NCBI RefSeq assembly: GCF_914767665.1
Contig: NC_059504.1
Coordinates: 16,866,501-16,930,500, forward strand
DNA length: 64,000 nt
Direction: 5' to 3'
From: Harmonia axyridis
Lineage: Eukaryota; Arthropoda; Insecta; Coleoptera; Coccinellidae
Shown one piece after another: positions 24,108 through 35,672 of this stretch. A program made the position numbers and the translations under genes. Position 1 is the first letter of the stretch; each line of letters starts with the position of its first letter. The notes under the pieces were generated by a model that saw only the letters and a program-made list of their open reading frames with translations, made no database searches and was not told the DNA's origin.

Positions 24108-25035
24108 ATAATAATAAGTGTATTTCAACAGGTAGCCGAATTCCATAAGTCCATCATCAGCACCAATAAATAAAAATTCATCTCCGAATCGAAACAGCCC
24201 GGCTCAGTATATCTTCGAACGGACGACTTGCCAGGCATTCCTGCGAGATTATCCGAGTGCCAACATAATTCAGCCGAAAGATTCGCAATGTAATGAGTCT
24301 CGCTACGAAGGCATTCCATTCATTCTTAATTAAAGCCGTGTGTTATATGTAACCATACTCACGCTAAAAACAACAAAGTCGGCGTTCTATGTTGTATAAT
24401 AAATTCTGTGAACGCGACTACTCACCCTCCCGACGGCTCTCACAAATCAGAGTGGGGGGAGGGTGTATCGCCCGGGGGTTTGATAAAATTTTTCGGAATG
24501 AAACGGAGGAAGATATCAGAGGATGGATGATGGCAACGTCAAATTTATGATGAATACAGTTCTGATTCAGATAACCAGAGAATTGTGGTGTTTTTACTAG
24601 GAAGCATTGTTCGTGTTGACAACAATGATGTTCGGTAGTAATACGTTAAGACCCCTAGGGGTGCCAGGAGTTATTCATTGACGATTGTCGAAATATGCCA
24701 CAATGAGTAAAATGACTTGAGAAGAAAAAACGCACAATTTTTCATACATTTTTCGATAGTTATGAATTAGGAAAAGTGAGATTGGTACGTTTGAAAACAA
24801 GACGAATTAAATTTTCAGGCAGTTTTTTCGCGAAAGCTTTTCGTAATATCTATAAATATTCGTAAACCTGAGGATAACATAGTTTATTGTCAAAGTGAAT
24901 AGTTTCAAATGCCATTTTTGGCGGTTTTTGTTTGCTGTGACGACAATATTTCGGCTGTTTCGAAAAGACGAGAGATGAAATAAGTTCGCAACGGAACCAT
25001 TCTTCCGATTTTTGTTTTTGTTCGATAAAAAAGAT
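24108..25035. other. unassigned, partly GC-richer (24150-24510)
   Basis: Holds no recognised gene. 24420-24480 contains G- and C-runs unusual for the window. No repeat with other parts of the window is seen. Confidence 0.4.
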
Positions 25036-25755
25036 CGCTGTACGAGTCGGGAGATGTTGAACGGCATTTGTTTGCTTGGGAACAGCTGCTTGCAAGGCAA
25101 AGACTGAAGGGATTTCTGCATCGCATTGTAATTGTAGACAAAAAATGGGCTCATTACGATAATTCCAAGCGCAGAATATCATGGGGATATACCGTCCGTG
25201 CTTCGACGTCGACGGTCATACCGAATATTCACGGTTCCAAAGTCATGCTCAGTATTTGGTGGGACCAGCTAGGCGTTGTGTATTATAGGTTGTTTAAACA
25301 ACCAGAAACAATCTCAGGTGATAGTTATCCAACGCAACTAATGTGTTTGAGCAGAGCATTGAAAGACAAACGGCCGCAATATAAGAGAGACATGATAAAG
25401 TCACAGCATAACATTGCTCAACCCCATGTTGCGAAAGTGGTAAAGATATACTTGGAAACGTTGAAATGGGAAGTGCTACGCCACCCGGTGTATTCTCCAG
25501 ACGTTGCTCCCTCGGACTTGTTTCGATCAATGGCACACGTCCTGGCTGACCAGCCGGTCTCATGAAGAAGAAAAACTTGGATCGATTGATTCGTGGATAG
25601 CTTCAAAAGATGACCAGATTTTTCAACGCGAGATTCGTACGCTGCCTGAAAGATGGGAGAAAGTAGTGGCCAGCGATAGACAATACTTTAACCAGTTTTT
25701 TACAATAAAGCCCCGAATTTCGGAATAAAACGGCGGTAGCAAAGTTATACACCTA
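25036..25755 (+). mobile_element. mariner family A, 5'-truncated
   Basis: The longest open mariner frame of the window (25068-25565, 165 codons) lies here. It keeps VDKKW with the first catalytic Asp (residue 24 of this frame) and SPDVAPSD with the third (residue 150). The second is Asn115 in HNIAQPHV, where the family has HDNARPHV; the 34-residue spacing of D34D mariners is intact. Two residues after the third Asp are deleted. The frame is then lost but C-terminal sequence continues to the 3' inverted repeat at 25755. The 5' third including helix-turn-helix is missing. Confidence 0.9.
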
Positions 25756-26910
25756 TGTAGATATATGTATCTGAAAAATGATATAAATATACAGATTGAG
25801 ATAGTAAAGTAAATAGATATACGGGCACTTTCAGATAAACGTTGCAATGAAACAGAATATCAACTCTTCAAATTTTTAATTTTTTTTTTGGGGTTTATAG
25901 GCTTCGCCTCAACTCTTGTAAATTTTATAATAATAATAATCAACTATTGACAGAGTATTTTCCAGAAAAAAAACTTCAAAAATCTCACGGGAATTCTGTT
26001 TGAACTTTTTTATTACTAGGTACATTTCTTGATATATGTGAACAGGATTATCTTTATTGACACAAAAAAATAAAAATTCCACAAATAAATTAAATAGCCA
26101 ACCAAATCAATCGAAACTTTTTAGTTTTTCACAATATTTTACCTAAACATAAAAGTCAAAGATTACTTCTTCTACTTTCAATAAGACAAATATTTCATAG
26201 ATTGAATATCAAATATTGTCTTTTGGCTAATAAAAGAAGAAAAGAATTATTGGTATATTAACAAATAAAATCCCTTTTCTGAGTGAGCAAATAGAAAACT
26301 CAAGCACGTCCACATTCTGATCGTGCTCAGACGAAATAAACCACCAGATAATAAATAAAAATTGCATTATTCCCCATCAATTATCGATTAAAATTTATCG
26401 CTGCCAAACATAAAGAGAGACCCGAATCAATTCAACAGCATCCGAGCCTCCATTGTGTTCCTCCAATGGACCCAACTGTGGAAGGCGTCGCTGCAATTCT
26501 TAGAGAACCTGGAGAAGATTTATTTTCAATTATTAGACGCCGCGCCGTCTGCAAGATATCGGAATAAAATAAAGGAACGCTAGAGGGGAACACCCAATTC
26601 CTAAAGGCGGGAATTCTTCACATGTGAGCTCCCTCAGGGCACTTCCAGAATATCCACACTTCCTATTGGGAATCGTCTCGAAATGTGAAATGTCATTGAC
26701 AGATTTCCTGGAATAGGATTGCATCTACTCGCATTTTCTATTCTCTGCCTACTTGCTTATTCATGGAAGATGGAGGGGTTTTTCGCATCGGCCTGGAGCA
26801 TATTTCGTGAAAAATCCAACATTTTATTTCAGGTTGTTTGCGTGGAAGAGACTCGTCAAATTTCCGCTAGGATAAGTGTAACGCGAGGCTGTAAACTGAG
26901 AGGCAAATCA
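25756..26910. other. unassigned; GC-richer part 26430-26900
   Basis: The left half is AT-rich. The right half is less AT-rich, with a 75-codon + frame at 26719-26946 that runs into the following repeat and so is unlikely to be a gene. A 'tttatttcag' acceptor-like site lies near 26832, without a matching donor I would trust. Confidence 0.4.
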
Positions 26911-28610
26911 ACAATTTTAATCTGCTTATTCGGAAGACTGAGTTGAAGGCAGAAGACAAGCTAGACAGTTCGCGGAAAAAATGTTATTCTTCATATTCTT
27001 TTTATGACGTTGCAAAGGTTTTAATCAGTTTAGCTCTCCTTTTTTCACGAAAAGAATTCGTCTTGGTTTGGAGATGCACAGAAAATCTCTGAATATAAAA
27101 AGAGTTAGTTAATTAGTTTTTTCAATTTTCGAATAATGTGTAGTGCTCCTCTTTTGTTACTCCAGTTATGAATTTCAAGCAATGAAAGCTAGCTCCTAAA
27201 TTGAAAGTATAAATAAAAATGAGAGATTCCTCGGATAATTTCAAGAAGAAAAAAGTCCTTCAAACATGGACCCGCAAACGCTCAGTTTTCGAGATGTTGG
27301 GTATTGAAGTTTGATTTTTCTCATGGCATCTGCATTTCAAAAGATATTCAACAGAAGTTTGGTATGGATATTTCAATTTAGCGTTTACATCATGTGATAT
27401 GCCAATTTTTGATTGATAATCTACTGGGTAATATTTCCTCTAGAATAATGCTTGTTTTATTCCTCTTTTGGTGAATAACTGTCAATTGAAAAAAATGCAA
27501 AGGGAAATTTTGATCTATATAGTACTAAATTCTATAGCATCTTATAATTTTGTCTGCTACGGATTTGAAGAAAAAATTAAAACGATTCTCTCTAAATCCT
27601 CATAAAAATCCAAATTATCATCAAAATCCAGTTACTCAGCGGTGATGAATAAATCAATAATTATTAGTTCTGGTGATTATTTTCCGATATCTAGCAATTA
27701 TTCATAAAAATTCAATAAACTTGTAGGTATATTCATCGCAAAAAAGTAAAACTACAAGAAAACAATTTTAATCTGCTTACTCGGAAGACTGAGTTGAAGG
27801 CAGAGGACAATCTAGACTGTTCGCGGAAAAAAATGTAATTCTTCATATTCTTTTTATAAGGTTCCAAAGGTTTTAATCAATTTGACTCTCTTTTGTTTCA
27901 CGAAAAGAATCTGTCTCAGTTTGGAGATGCAGAGAAAATCTCTGAATATAATTAGAGTTATTTAATTAGTTTCTTCAGTTTTCGAATGATGTGTAATGCT
28001 CCTCTTTTGTTGCTCCAGTTATGAATTTCAAGCAATGATAGCTAGCTCCTAAATTGAAGGTGGAAATAAAAATGAGAGATTCCTCGGATACTTTTAAGAA
28101 GAAAAAAGCCCTTTAAACATGGACACGCAAACGCTCTGTTTTCGAGATGTTGGGTATTGAAGTTTGATTTTTTCTTATGGCATCTGCACTTCGCAAGATA
28201 TTCAACTGAAGTTTGGTATAGATATTTCAATTTAAAGTTTACATCATGTGATATGCCAATTTTTGATTGATAATCTACTGGGTAATATTTTCTATAGAAT
28301 AATGCTTGCTTTATTCCTCTTTTGGTGAATCCCTGTCAATTAAAAAAATGCAAAGAGAAATTTTGATCTAGTACTAAATTCTATTGTATCTTGTTATTTT
28401 GTCTGCTATGGATTTGAAAAAAAAATAAAACGATTCTCTCTAAATCCTCATAAAAATCCAAATTATCATCAAAATCCAGTTACTCAGCGGTGATGAATAA
28501 ATCAATAATTATTAGTTCTGGTGATTATTTTCCGATATCTAGCAATTATTCATAAAAATTCAATAAACTTGTAGGTATATTCATCGCAAAAAAGTAAAAC
28601 TACAAGAAAA
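26911..28610. repeat. 850-bp tandem duplication inside a MITE (family G)
   Basis: 26911-27761 and 27762-28610 are direct copies, about 95% identical by eye, with the same first bases 'acaattttaatctgctta' and the same last bases 'actacaagaaaa'. Differences are substitutions and a few short indels. The unit includes the MITE G arm at 27193-27310 (and 28047-28160), recognised from 58443-59107. Non-coding. Confidence 0.92.
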
Positions 28611-28725
28611 CACTGTATTTCGGAAACAAGGTTGTAGGTTTATGTTTATGGAACCGTTTTCTCAAGATTATCCAAGGAATCTTTCATTTTCGTTTATAGC
28701 TCCAATTCAGGAGCGGTATTCTTTA
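28611..28725. mobile_element. right arm of MITE G
   Basis: The run ending 'gctccaattcaggagcg' is an inverse of the arm in the preceding duplicated unit and matches the right arm at 58985-59107. It indicates that 26911-28725 is one MITE G whose left part was duplicated in tandem. Confidence 0.65.
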
Positions 28726-29263
28726 AATCGAAAACTTTTTTACCCAGCTATACCTAACATATCTTATGATTCATATTTTCCAGATTGTCCCATATTCGCC
28801 AACTTGTCAAATATCTCGTTATAATGTAAATTGGCCTACATAAAGTTCTGAGATTGTTTCAGAACAACTTCCATAATATAACTATTACATGTTTGCTCAT
28901 ACATACTCACCTAGTTTCCTACTAAATTCTAGACGTTTCATAAGAATTTAGCATGGAAACTATATGAAATTCACAATTAACATTGCTTGGTAATTATGAC
29001 TTCCCAAGTAACTAAATTTGTACCCCACCTCATGTAACCAAATCTGGCTACTATTGATTTCTCTAGACTGCGACAAAAATTTTCTACTTCGGTATATAGT
29101 GATCAGCTGTTTTCTTATAGGATGAATGCAATGCAGAATATAAAAAAAAATACGTTGGGCGTATTTCTTCATTTGGTGTTATATCTTCTCCAGATTCTCT
29201 CAGAGAGATCACCTTGCGAGAGACACTATCATTTATAATTTCTCTATCTACCACGTTAGTCAA
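28726..29263. other. unassigned AT-rich sequence
   Basis: No gene or repeat recognised. Confidence 0.4.
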
Positions 29264-29695
29264 TAAGTCCTAGGCCTGGCGCACAGATGGCATGCCCATT
29301 GCCATGAAGAAAATTTTTTGGGTCGCTATTTGATAGTGGATGGATTTATCACTACTTGCCTGAGTCAAAGAGAGCTTCAGCTGGTTAAAAAGCAATCAGT
29401 GAAAGCCGTCCAAAGCTACCAAAATCACAAACATCAGCTGGCAAGATTATAGCATCCGTATTTTGCAACATGGATAATATATTGTTCATTGACCATCTGG
29501 ACAGAAGTAAAATCATCAACTGGGATCGATTGGGTGCAGAAATTGAGAAAAAAGTCCAAAAATGCATAACAAAAACATCGAAACAATGCTCCTATTCACA
29601 AATCAAATAAAACTATTAACGAATTTCATACCAACTGCTTGATCCCCCAACCTATTACCCAGATTTGGCCCCTGGCTTTTTGCAGACCTCAAAAG

Positions 29696-31067
29696 AATAA
29701 TAACAACAACAACAACAACAACAAAAATATTTATTTCAGAATTATTATCTACATGACAACAAAATGAAAATAAGTCAAACAGATTTGAATATTGATTTGA
29801 AAGTTAATGAGATCTTTGGCATGCTTCCTTGAATTCTTGTAAGTCATAAGGTTCTGAATCAGTAATAAGGGCATATATTCTTTTACGAAACGTGTTATAT
29901 TCTGTCAAATTCCTGATACTCTTAGGTAAAAAGTTATATAATGTAATGCACATATAAGTCGTGCTCCTTTCAGTTAGCGTTAATTTATGACCTGGGAAAA
30001 AGTACTCATTCATTCTTCTTGTGTTATTCTGATTTTTAAATCTTTGAAAATAGTTGATATTTTTTCGAAAGAAAAGTAGGCTTCTGTAAATATATAGTCC
30101 TGGTACAGTGAGAATATTGTTTCTTGTAAAAGTTCCTCTGCAAGATGTTCGAAATTTCATATTGAACATGGTCCTGATTGCTAGCTTCTGTGTTATAAAA
30201 ACTTGTTCAGCTTGTGAACTGGAGCCCCAAAAAATTATCCCATATGCAAGTAATGACTGGAAGTTGGCGTAATAAATGGTCTTGATAATATTATTGCTGA
30301 CTTGGTTCCTTACAGCCCTCAATGTATAACATACAGAGTTCAATCTAGAAATTAGTTGTCCACAATGAGATCTCCAGTTGAGATTCCTATCAATTGTGAT
30401 TCCTAAGAACTTTACATTTGAGCTTATTTCAACTTCCGTGTCACTGATGTTGATATTCCTTGGAAAAGTTGTGTTCGATCTTGTGCTGCAGAAATACATA
30501 ACGTTGGTTTTTTTCGTATTCAATTTGAGATCGCTCATATCACACCAGACTGCAACTTTTGACATTGTTTCTTTCAGATTATAGGTAACTAAATCAACAT
30601 TTTTGGAAGTTATGAGGATATTGGTATCATCTGCATACAAGTAGGTGTTAATACCAACTTCAGATTTCTTTATCATGGTTGGTATTTCATTCTGGATATC
30701 ATCCGGTAGGTCATCAATGTACACAATAAAAAGAATAGGACCCAGAATAGTACCCTGTGGGACTCCCCTAATAATTTCTTTTTCAGAAGATAAAATTCTT
30801 TCGCCATTTTCATATAAATTGACAACTTGTCTACGATTCTTCAAGTAACTTTCAAGTAGTTTAAGCGGTAATCCTCTAATTCCATTTAATTCCAGCTTTT
30901 TTATGAGTATATTGTGGTTCACTATAATGAGTTTATTGAAGCAGCAAAAAATATAACGGAAAACAATTTCTGAAATACAATTAATTCGTAAGGTACGTAT
31001 CAATAAACAAATTACAACCAAGTATATACTTGTTCGTGGGGGAATAATATAAGAACCATAAACTCCA
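29696..31067 (-). mobile_element. 5'-truncated non-LTR retrotransposon with (TTG)n tail
   Basis: Its 3' end carries a trinucleotide tail, seen on + as (AAC)n at 29702-29723. Coding runs from about 30960 down to 29804. AAAGAA occurs at both junctions (29691-29696 and 31068-31073), as expected from a short target duplication or microhomology. The 5' truncation removes endonuclease and the RT fingers. Clade not assigned; the RT and tail type fit CR1/Jockey-group or related LINEs. Confidence 0.8.
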
Positions 31068-31108
31068 TATAAAGAAATTTGGCTCCAAAAATGAAGTGGC
31101 CCACGCAA
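29804..31108 (-). CDS. reverse transcriptase C-terminal two thirds, open frame of a LINE
   Basis: 434 codons open. The genuine element part starts around residue 50-55 (CCFNKLIIVNHNILIKKLEL, RT motif A region with both usual Asp lost); residues 1-13 are antisense of the host mariner. Motif B is RGVPQGTILGPILFIVYIDD (114-133), motif C is LYADD (157-161, both Asp kept), followed by LKLNTKKTNVMYF and FLGITIDRNLNW (234-245). The C-terminal LLAYGIIFWGSSS and LTLTERSTTY blocks are typical of these LINEs. An intact 380-residue stretch suggests a fairly recent insertion compared with the surrounding fossils. It lacks endonuclease and motif A, so it is not autonomous. Confidence 0.85.
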   Translation of the reverse strand: MRGPLHFWSQISLYGVYGSYIIPPRTSIYLVVICLLIRTLRINCISEIVFRYIFCCFNKLIIVNHNILIKKLELNGIRGLPLKLLESYLKNRRQVVNLYENGERILSSEKEIIRGVPQGTILGPILFIVYIDDLPDDIQNEIPTMIKKSEVGINTYLYADDTNILITSKNVDLVTYNLKETMSKVAVWCDMSDLKLNTKKTNVMYFCSTRSNTTFPRNINISDTEVEISSNVKFLGITIDRNLNWRSHCGQLISRLNSVCYTLRAVRNQVSNNIIKTIYYANFQSLLAYGIIFWGSSSQAEQVFITQKLAIRTMFNMKFRTSCRGTFTRNNILTVPGLYIYRSLLFFRKNINYFQRFKNQNNTRRMNEYFFPGHKLTLTERSTTYMCITLYNFLPKSIRNLTEYNTFRKRIYALITDSEPYDLQEFKEACQRSH

Positions 31109-31245
31109 AGATGAATCTTTCTGGAGACAAGATATTGAAAAGTAAGAAGAGCTTTGGAGTTTTTTTGAAGGTGACTATGATGACAAATAAAGTCGAATTT
31201 TTGAGGAAAAATGTTTTTTACTAGTCAAGTCCACTTATTAAGTGA

Positions 31246-31702
31246 AGTGTTAGCAAGATATCTGAAATTGTAAAAAATCTTCAGTTTCGAATCCTAACAG
31301 CATCCATAGTATTCTCTATTCAATTTGCGTGCAAATAATTCACTACATAAGAAAGTTGATGAAGGTCGAGAATTATTTTCTCATTGCAACGATATGTAAA
31401 CAGAAATTAAAATGACACCGAGCAAATGCGCAATAATAATTTTTTCGAGTCACGTGAGAATATATGAACAATTATGTCGAAGTATATTGCCATTTATCTC
31501 AAGAATCTTATGTCAGCGAATGAGAAACGGAAATATTTTGTTACCCAGGCCTTGATGCTATTGAAATATTATATGTGACAATTCTACAGAGAGATTAAAT
31601 AACATCGATAGAGTCGTAGTTTCATTTGATCCAATAGACGAATAAACCTATAAGTTTTTTCTGAATTGACATTAATTTCTCAGGAGTGTATAGACCTCGG
31701 TA
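31246..31702. other. unassigned AT-rich sequence
   Basis: Lies between two mariner copies; no feature seen. Confidence 0.4.
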
Positions 31703-32952
31703 TAGACGTATCTACAACTTTTCTTACGCCGTTTTGTTTCCGAAATTCGAGGCTTTATTGTGAAAAACTGATTATATGGTCCATCGCTGGCCACGACTTT
31801 CTCCTGTCTTCTGGGCAGCGTACGAATCCCGCGTTGAAAAAATCTTTTGAAACGATCCTTGAATTGATCCAATTTTTTACTTCTTCATAAGACAGGAAGT
31901 GCTGGTGAGCCAGGCCCTGTGCCATTGATCGAAACAAGAGATAGTCCGTCCGAGGGAGCAACGACTGAAGAATACAACGGGTGGGATAGGACTCCCCATT
32001 TCAACATTTCCAAGTATGTCTTCACTTTTGCAGCATGAGGTCGAGCATTGTCATGCTATAAAATCACTTTATTATGTCTCATGTTTTATTGCGGTCGTTT
32101 GTCTTTCAATGCTCGGCTCAAACGCATTAATTCGATAACGATCGCCTGTGATTTTTTCAGTCGGTTTTAACAACCCATAATACACTATGCTAATTTGGTC
32201 CCACCAAATACTGAACATGACCTTGGAACCGTGAATATTCGGTTTAGCCGTCGACGTGGAAGCATGGCCGGGATATCCCAATGATTTTCTGCGCTTGGGA
32301 TATCGTAATGAACCCATTTTTTGCCTCCGGTCACAATGAGATGCAGAAATCTCTTCCGTCTTTGCCTTGCAAGCAGCTGTTCACAAGCAAACAAACGCCG
32401 TCCAACATCTCTAGGCTTCAACTCAATTTCCTCATTTCTGAATCATTCCCATGACTTTCAGACGTTCTGAAATGGTTTGTTGCGTCACTCCCAATGATCA
32501 TGCCAATTCTTGTTGCGTTTGATCATGTAATACCTCTAATTCTGCATCTACGAAAACCTTCTCTCTTCCACCGCCATGCTGGTCTTCTACGTCAAAATCA
32601 CCGTTCTTGAAGCGTTGAAACCGCTCTCGGCCCGATTTTTCTCTAATAGCGGCCTCACCATAGGTAGTTATCTAAGAGAATTTAATGAGCTTCAGCCTCG
32701 GCTTCAGCCGCAGATTTCTTCATATTCAAGGAGAAAATTAAAACCTCCCGCAAATGACGAGAATTCGGCTCTTAAGTTGACATGTTTAATCGAGGATAAC
32801 TTCATGATGCACACAAAAATCGACTAATATTTCGATGGCGTTATGTTTACAAATATCTAAGCTTATTGAATGACATCTATATATTTATTTCGACTACCAC
32901 TTACCGCTACAGCTATCTATTGCAAAAGGGCGGAAGCAAAATTGTAAACATA
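31703..32952 (-). mobile_element. mariner family A, near full length
   Basis: 1250 bp with degraded inverted ends ('tagacgtatctacaac' and 'gcggaagcaaaattgtaaac'). Antisense frames in turn read the N-terminus near 32780, RDVGRRLFACEQLLARQRRK, the PSAENHWDIPAMLPRRR region, SIWWDQISIVYYGLLKPTEK, the SMAQGLAHQHFLSYEEVKNW segment and FFQRGIRTLPRRQEKVVASD. Between them lie at least four frameshifts. The second catalytic region shows a deletion near 31995-32075 relative to other copies. Best overall copy for reconstructing family layout, though dead. Confidence 0.88.
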
Positions 32953-34489
32953 CATTTCAGTTCAAGTCAATTAATCTCAATAATTTATATTGTTAACACT
33001 TTAAAAAATTTCAAAACTTTTTCTAAAACACACAAGAGAGAAATAAAGATGAACAGTACCAATTTTCCATTAAGTTTTCTGTTTGAAAACCAGATTATCA
33101 AAATACTAAACGAAAGAGAATAAGAAAAAGAAGAGATTAAGAAATTATCGATACCCCATCTGACTAGAGACATAACCATAAATTTTCGGGATGAGCAGAG
33201 TTGAGGGACTTGTTAAATTTAGTTGCAGCAATTTCGTTCACTGCCTCTTCCACCTAAACACATTTACTCGTGTGGTAATTTATAGGGAAAGTCGGTCTGG
33301 AGAGCAGAAGGCAACCGTATAATAAAGTAATAAATAGTAAATAACAATAAAGAAGGGAACAATGTGAGAAGAGGAAGTAATAAAGGGGAGAACGCAAAAC
33401 TTGGACTTGAAACTCATAAACAGAATTAAGAAGATCCGTGGCGAATTTATTTATCACGCAGAATTTTTTTGTGGCGCCCTTGTTCTGACTTCAGTCATGT
33501 TGTCTGCAAATTTAATGTGGCAAGAGGTATTTTCACGGTGCAATAAATTCGGTGTCTTATTTTCCATATTAAATCTTGGGAATCTTTGTGGGGAATAAAT
33601 TCAACAATATTCAGTTTACGTTTGTCGGATGTGAGCAAAAATAAGCGAGCAAAAAACATGACATCCTTAAAGTGACTTAATAGATTTTCTTCCTCTGGAC
33701 TAGTTGATTGAAGATTTATGGTAAGAGTTTCATCTTATATATTTTTGAACTCATTTATAATATTTTTCAATATCATTATCTGGTTTCAATTTATTTATGT
33801 TGAGAAAAATACATATTCACCAAAGACTATTTGAATTGATTGCACATTTATGTGTGATTGCATTATTCTATTTCTATAAAGGGTATTTCAGCATAAGATG
33901 CTGATTCTTATGAATCTTGTGTACTTAAAAAAAAAAAAGTTCCTGTGATCCTATGTTCTAAACCTCCCAATTTTTGTTGAACGTGTTAAAATTGCAAGAA
34001 AGATTTTTTAATTTTCAGTCCTATGACATTTCTATAAATTGTGAACTAGTTTTTTGAAAAAATATTATGCGCCTCACTATTTTTTTTGAAAATTAAAATT
34101 AATTTTGGAATCCTCATTCATTTAAGGGTTACTTTTATATATTAATATTTCTTCGTCAAAAGAAAACTTTGCGTCGAGAAAAATATAGAAACATTAAATC
34201 GAATTCAATTATTTAAGTGAGTTATTAATTTTACCATTGAATTGAGAAAAATGGCATTGAATATCTTGAATGAAAATTATTCCGATCAGCTGTTGATAGT
34301 GACCAACATAAATATTTGTGTCAAGAGGGAACACCACCACGTAGCTGCTAAGTTCAAAACGATATTAGAGAAATTTTTTGTTATCACTGATTTCTATGGG
34401 ATTTTCACATAATTTTCTTAAACATTGAACAACATAATTTTCATAATCATTGAACAACTTAGAAGAAAGTAAATTTTTTCAATTCGTGA
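32953..34489. other. unassigned AT-rich sequence
   Basis: Small frames at 32985-33600 have no recognisable motif. The rest is AT-rich with homopolymer runs. Confidence 0.4.
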
Positions 34490-34690
34490 ATGAGAAATAA
34501 AAAGGAATTTGGTAAGTTTTCGTCTCTTGCAAAACACTTGATGATATGTAGATACCAAGCACTGATATATTCTTCGTACACCGTACAAAGTTCGGTCATC
34601 GCAGGAGTGCCAGAGGGAAAATGAATAGATACCAAACTTTTACTGGTACGCGAAAAACCACGTGGTGGTAATCCCTCTTAAGGTAATGAT
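34490..34690. repeat. dispersed repeat H, copy 1
   Basis: Shares 'ttcgtacaccgtacaaagtt', 'cagagggaaaatgaat', 'ccacgtggtggtaat' and 'cctcttaag' in order with 57830-58170. Copy 1 lacks about 110 bases in the middle. The ends are not visible and there is no coding. The conserved 'gtacaccgtac' core is itself palindromic. Confidence 0.8.
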
Positions 34691-34816
34691 GGAAAAACAT
34701 TATTCTTAGATCTATAACACCTTGAATCTGGAAAAATGAAAGAGGTTTAGGTAAAAGATCTATAGAAACTTTCTTCTTGATTCACACCCTTGACGATCAG
34801 CATTGTATGACGATCA

Positions 34817-34844
34817 GCATTGTATGCTGATCAGCATACAATGC
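34817..34844. repeat. perfect 28-bp palindrome
   Basis: Centred on TGATCA between 34830 and 34831; all 14 base pairs match. It is preceded by a direct repeat of 'acgatcagcattgtatg' (34793-34810 and 34810-34826), so it looks like an inverted plus direct slippage product. Confidence 0.95.
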
Positions 34845-35029
34845 GGATGGTTGAGCTTATTATCTAATGGCTCTGTAGATATGTCCATTATGTAGATCTA
34901 CAAGGATTGACTTTATATTTCAGCAATGGATAAAATATTTCTCATGAAGATTATTAATTCACTTTTTGATACCTATTTTCACAACAATTTCTCTACAACG
35001 GCTCAAGTACTCCAGAATATGCTTTTAGA

Positions 35030-35672
35030 AAGCAACAACTGCCTCGTTGGTGACTATTCACCATCAGTTTGACATTTTGGTCACTCAAAAATTCTCTTTT
35101 CGAGCCTAAGTGTGAGACCTAGCGTTGTCATGATGCTTTTTTTATGCGATATTTTTTTCAAATTACCGCAAAATCCCCACGTGAACAAACGGTCGTGTAC
35201 CACTCAGAATTGACTGTTCTATGTTGCCCTAATGGTAAAGTAGCCGGTTATTGAGAAAGAACAGGCGACCAGCTGATTCGAAGGACTTCAAGTATGAACA
35301 ACTTTTGTTGGATTTGGTTCATCCTGAAAGACCGCTCTTTAGTTTCGGGATCATATGAATATATCCAAGATTCGTCACCAATGATGAGCAAATTTTTAAC
35401 GGCCAAATGTGCAATGCAAACTAATTTGCAAACGTGCCTCTATCTCATGGTATGCTGCATGACGATCTCGCATTATCAGTTTTTACAAGGCATCGATGTT
35501 TTTTGGCACTACGCCTGATTTTGTAGGACCTTCACAAAATTCGTTTTATCGTTTATTTATAATTGCTTTAACCCCAAAGGTTGAATTGAGTTCATCGATG
35601 TATTGTTGTTGAGTTAATTCACGTCGTAAGTTAAAACAAATTATTGCAAGAAAATGTTCACGAGTTAATTAG
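35030..35672 (-). mobile_element. mariner-like relic, lineage D
   Basis: Antisense reads LTREHFLAIICFNLRRELTQ at the N-terminus, then DELNSTFGVKAI, then QDEPNPTKVV, then REFLSDQNVKLM near 35060. This is a mariner-like lineage different from A, B and C in this window. Large internal losses remove the first catalytic region (about 35340-35400), and the C-terminal third is absent. No terminal repeats seen. Confidence 0.75.

Larger units (their letters stand above)
29264..31245 (+). mobile_element. mariner family C split by a retrotransposon
   Basis: The left part (29264-29695) begins with a TIR-like 'ttagtcaataagtcct' and reads broken transposase, ending at codons for LFADLKR. The right part (31068-31245) resumes with codons for KKFGSK and the C-terminal end (KKSFGVFLKVTMMTNKVEF), then the inverse terminal repeat 'actagtcaagtccacttatt'. 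Together they make a mariner with only about four codons missing at the join. The intervening 1.37 kb is the RT element below. Confidence 0.8.

Noticed and set aside
26719..26946. 75-codon + frame with a preceding 'tttatttcag'
   Set aside because: It continues into the MITE G duplication and has no donor.
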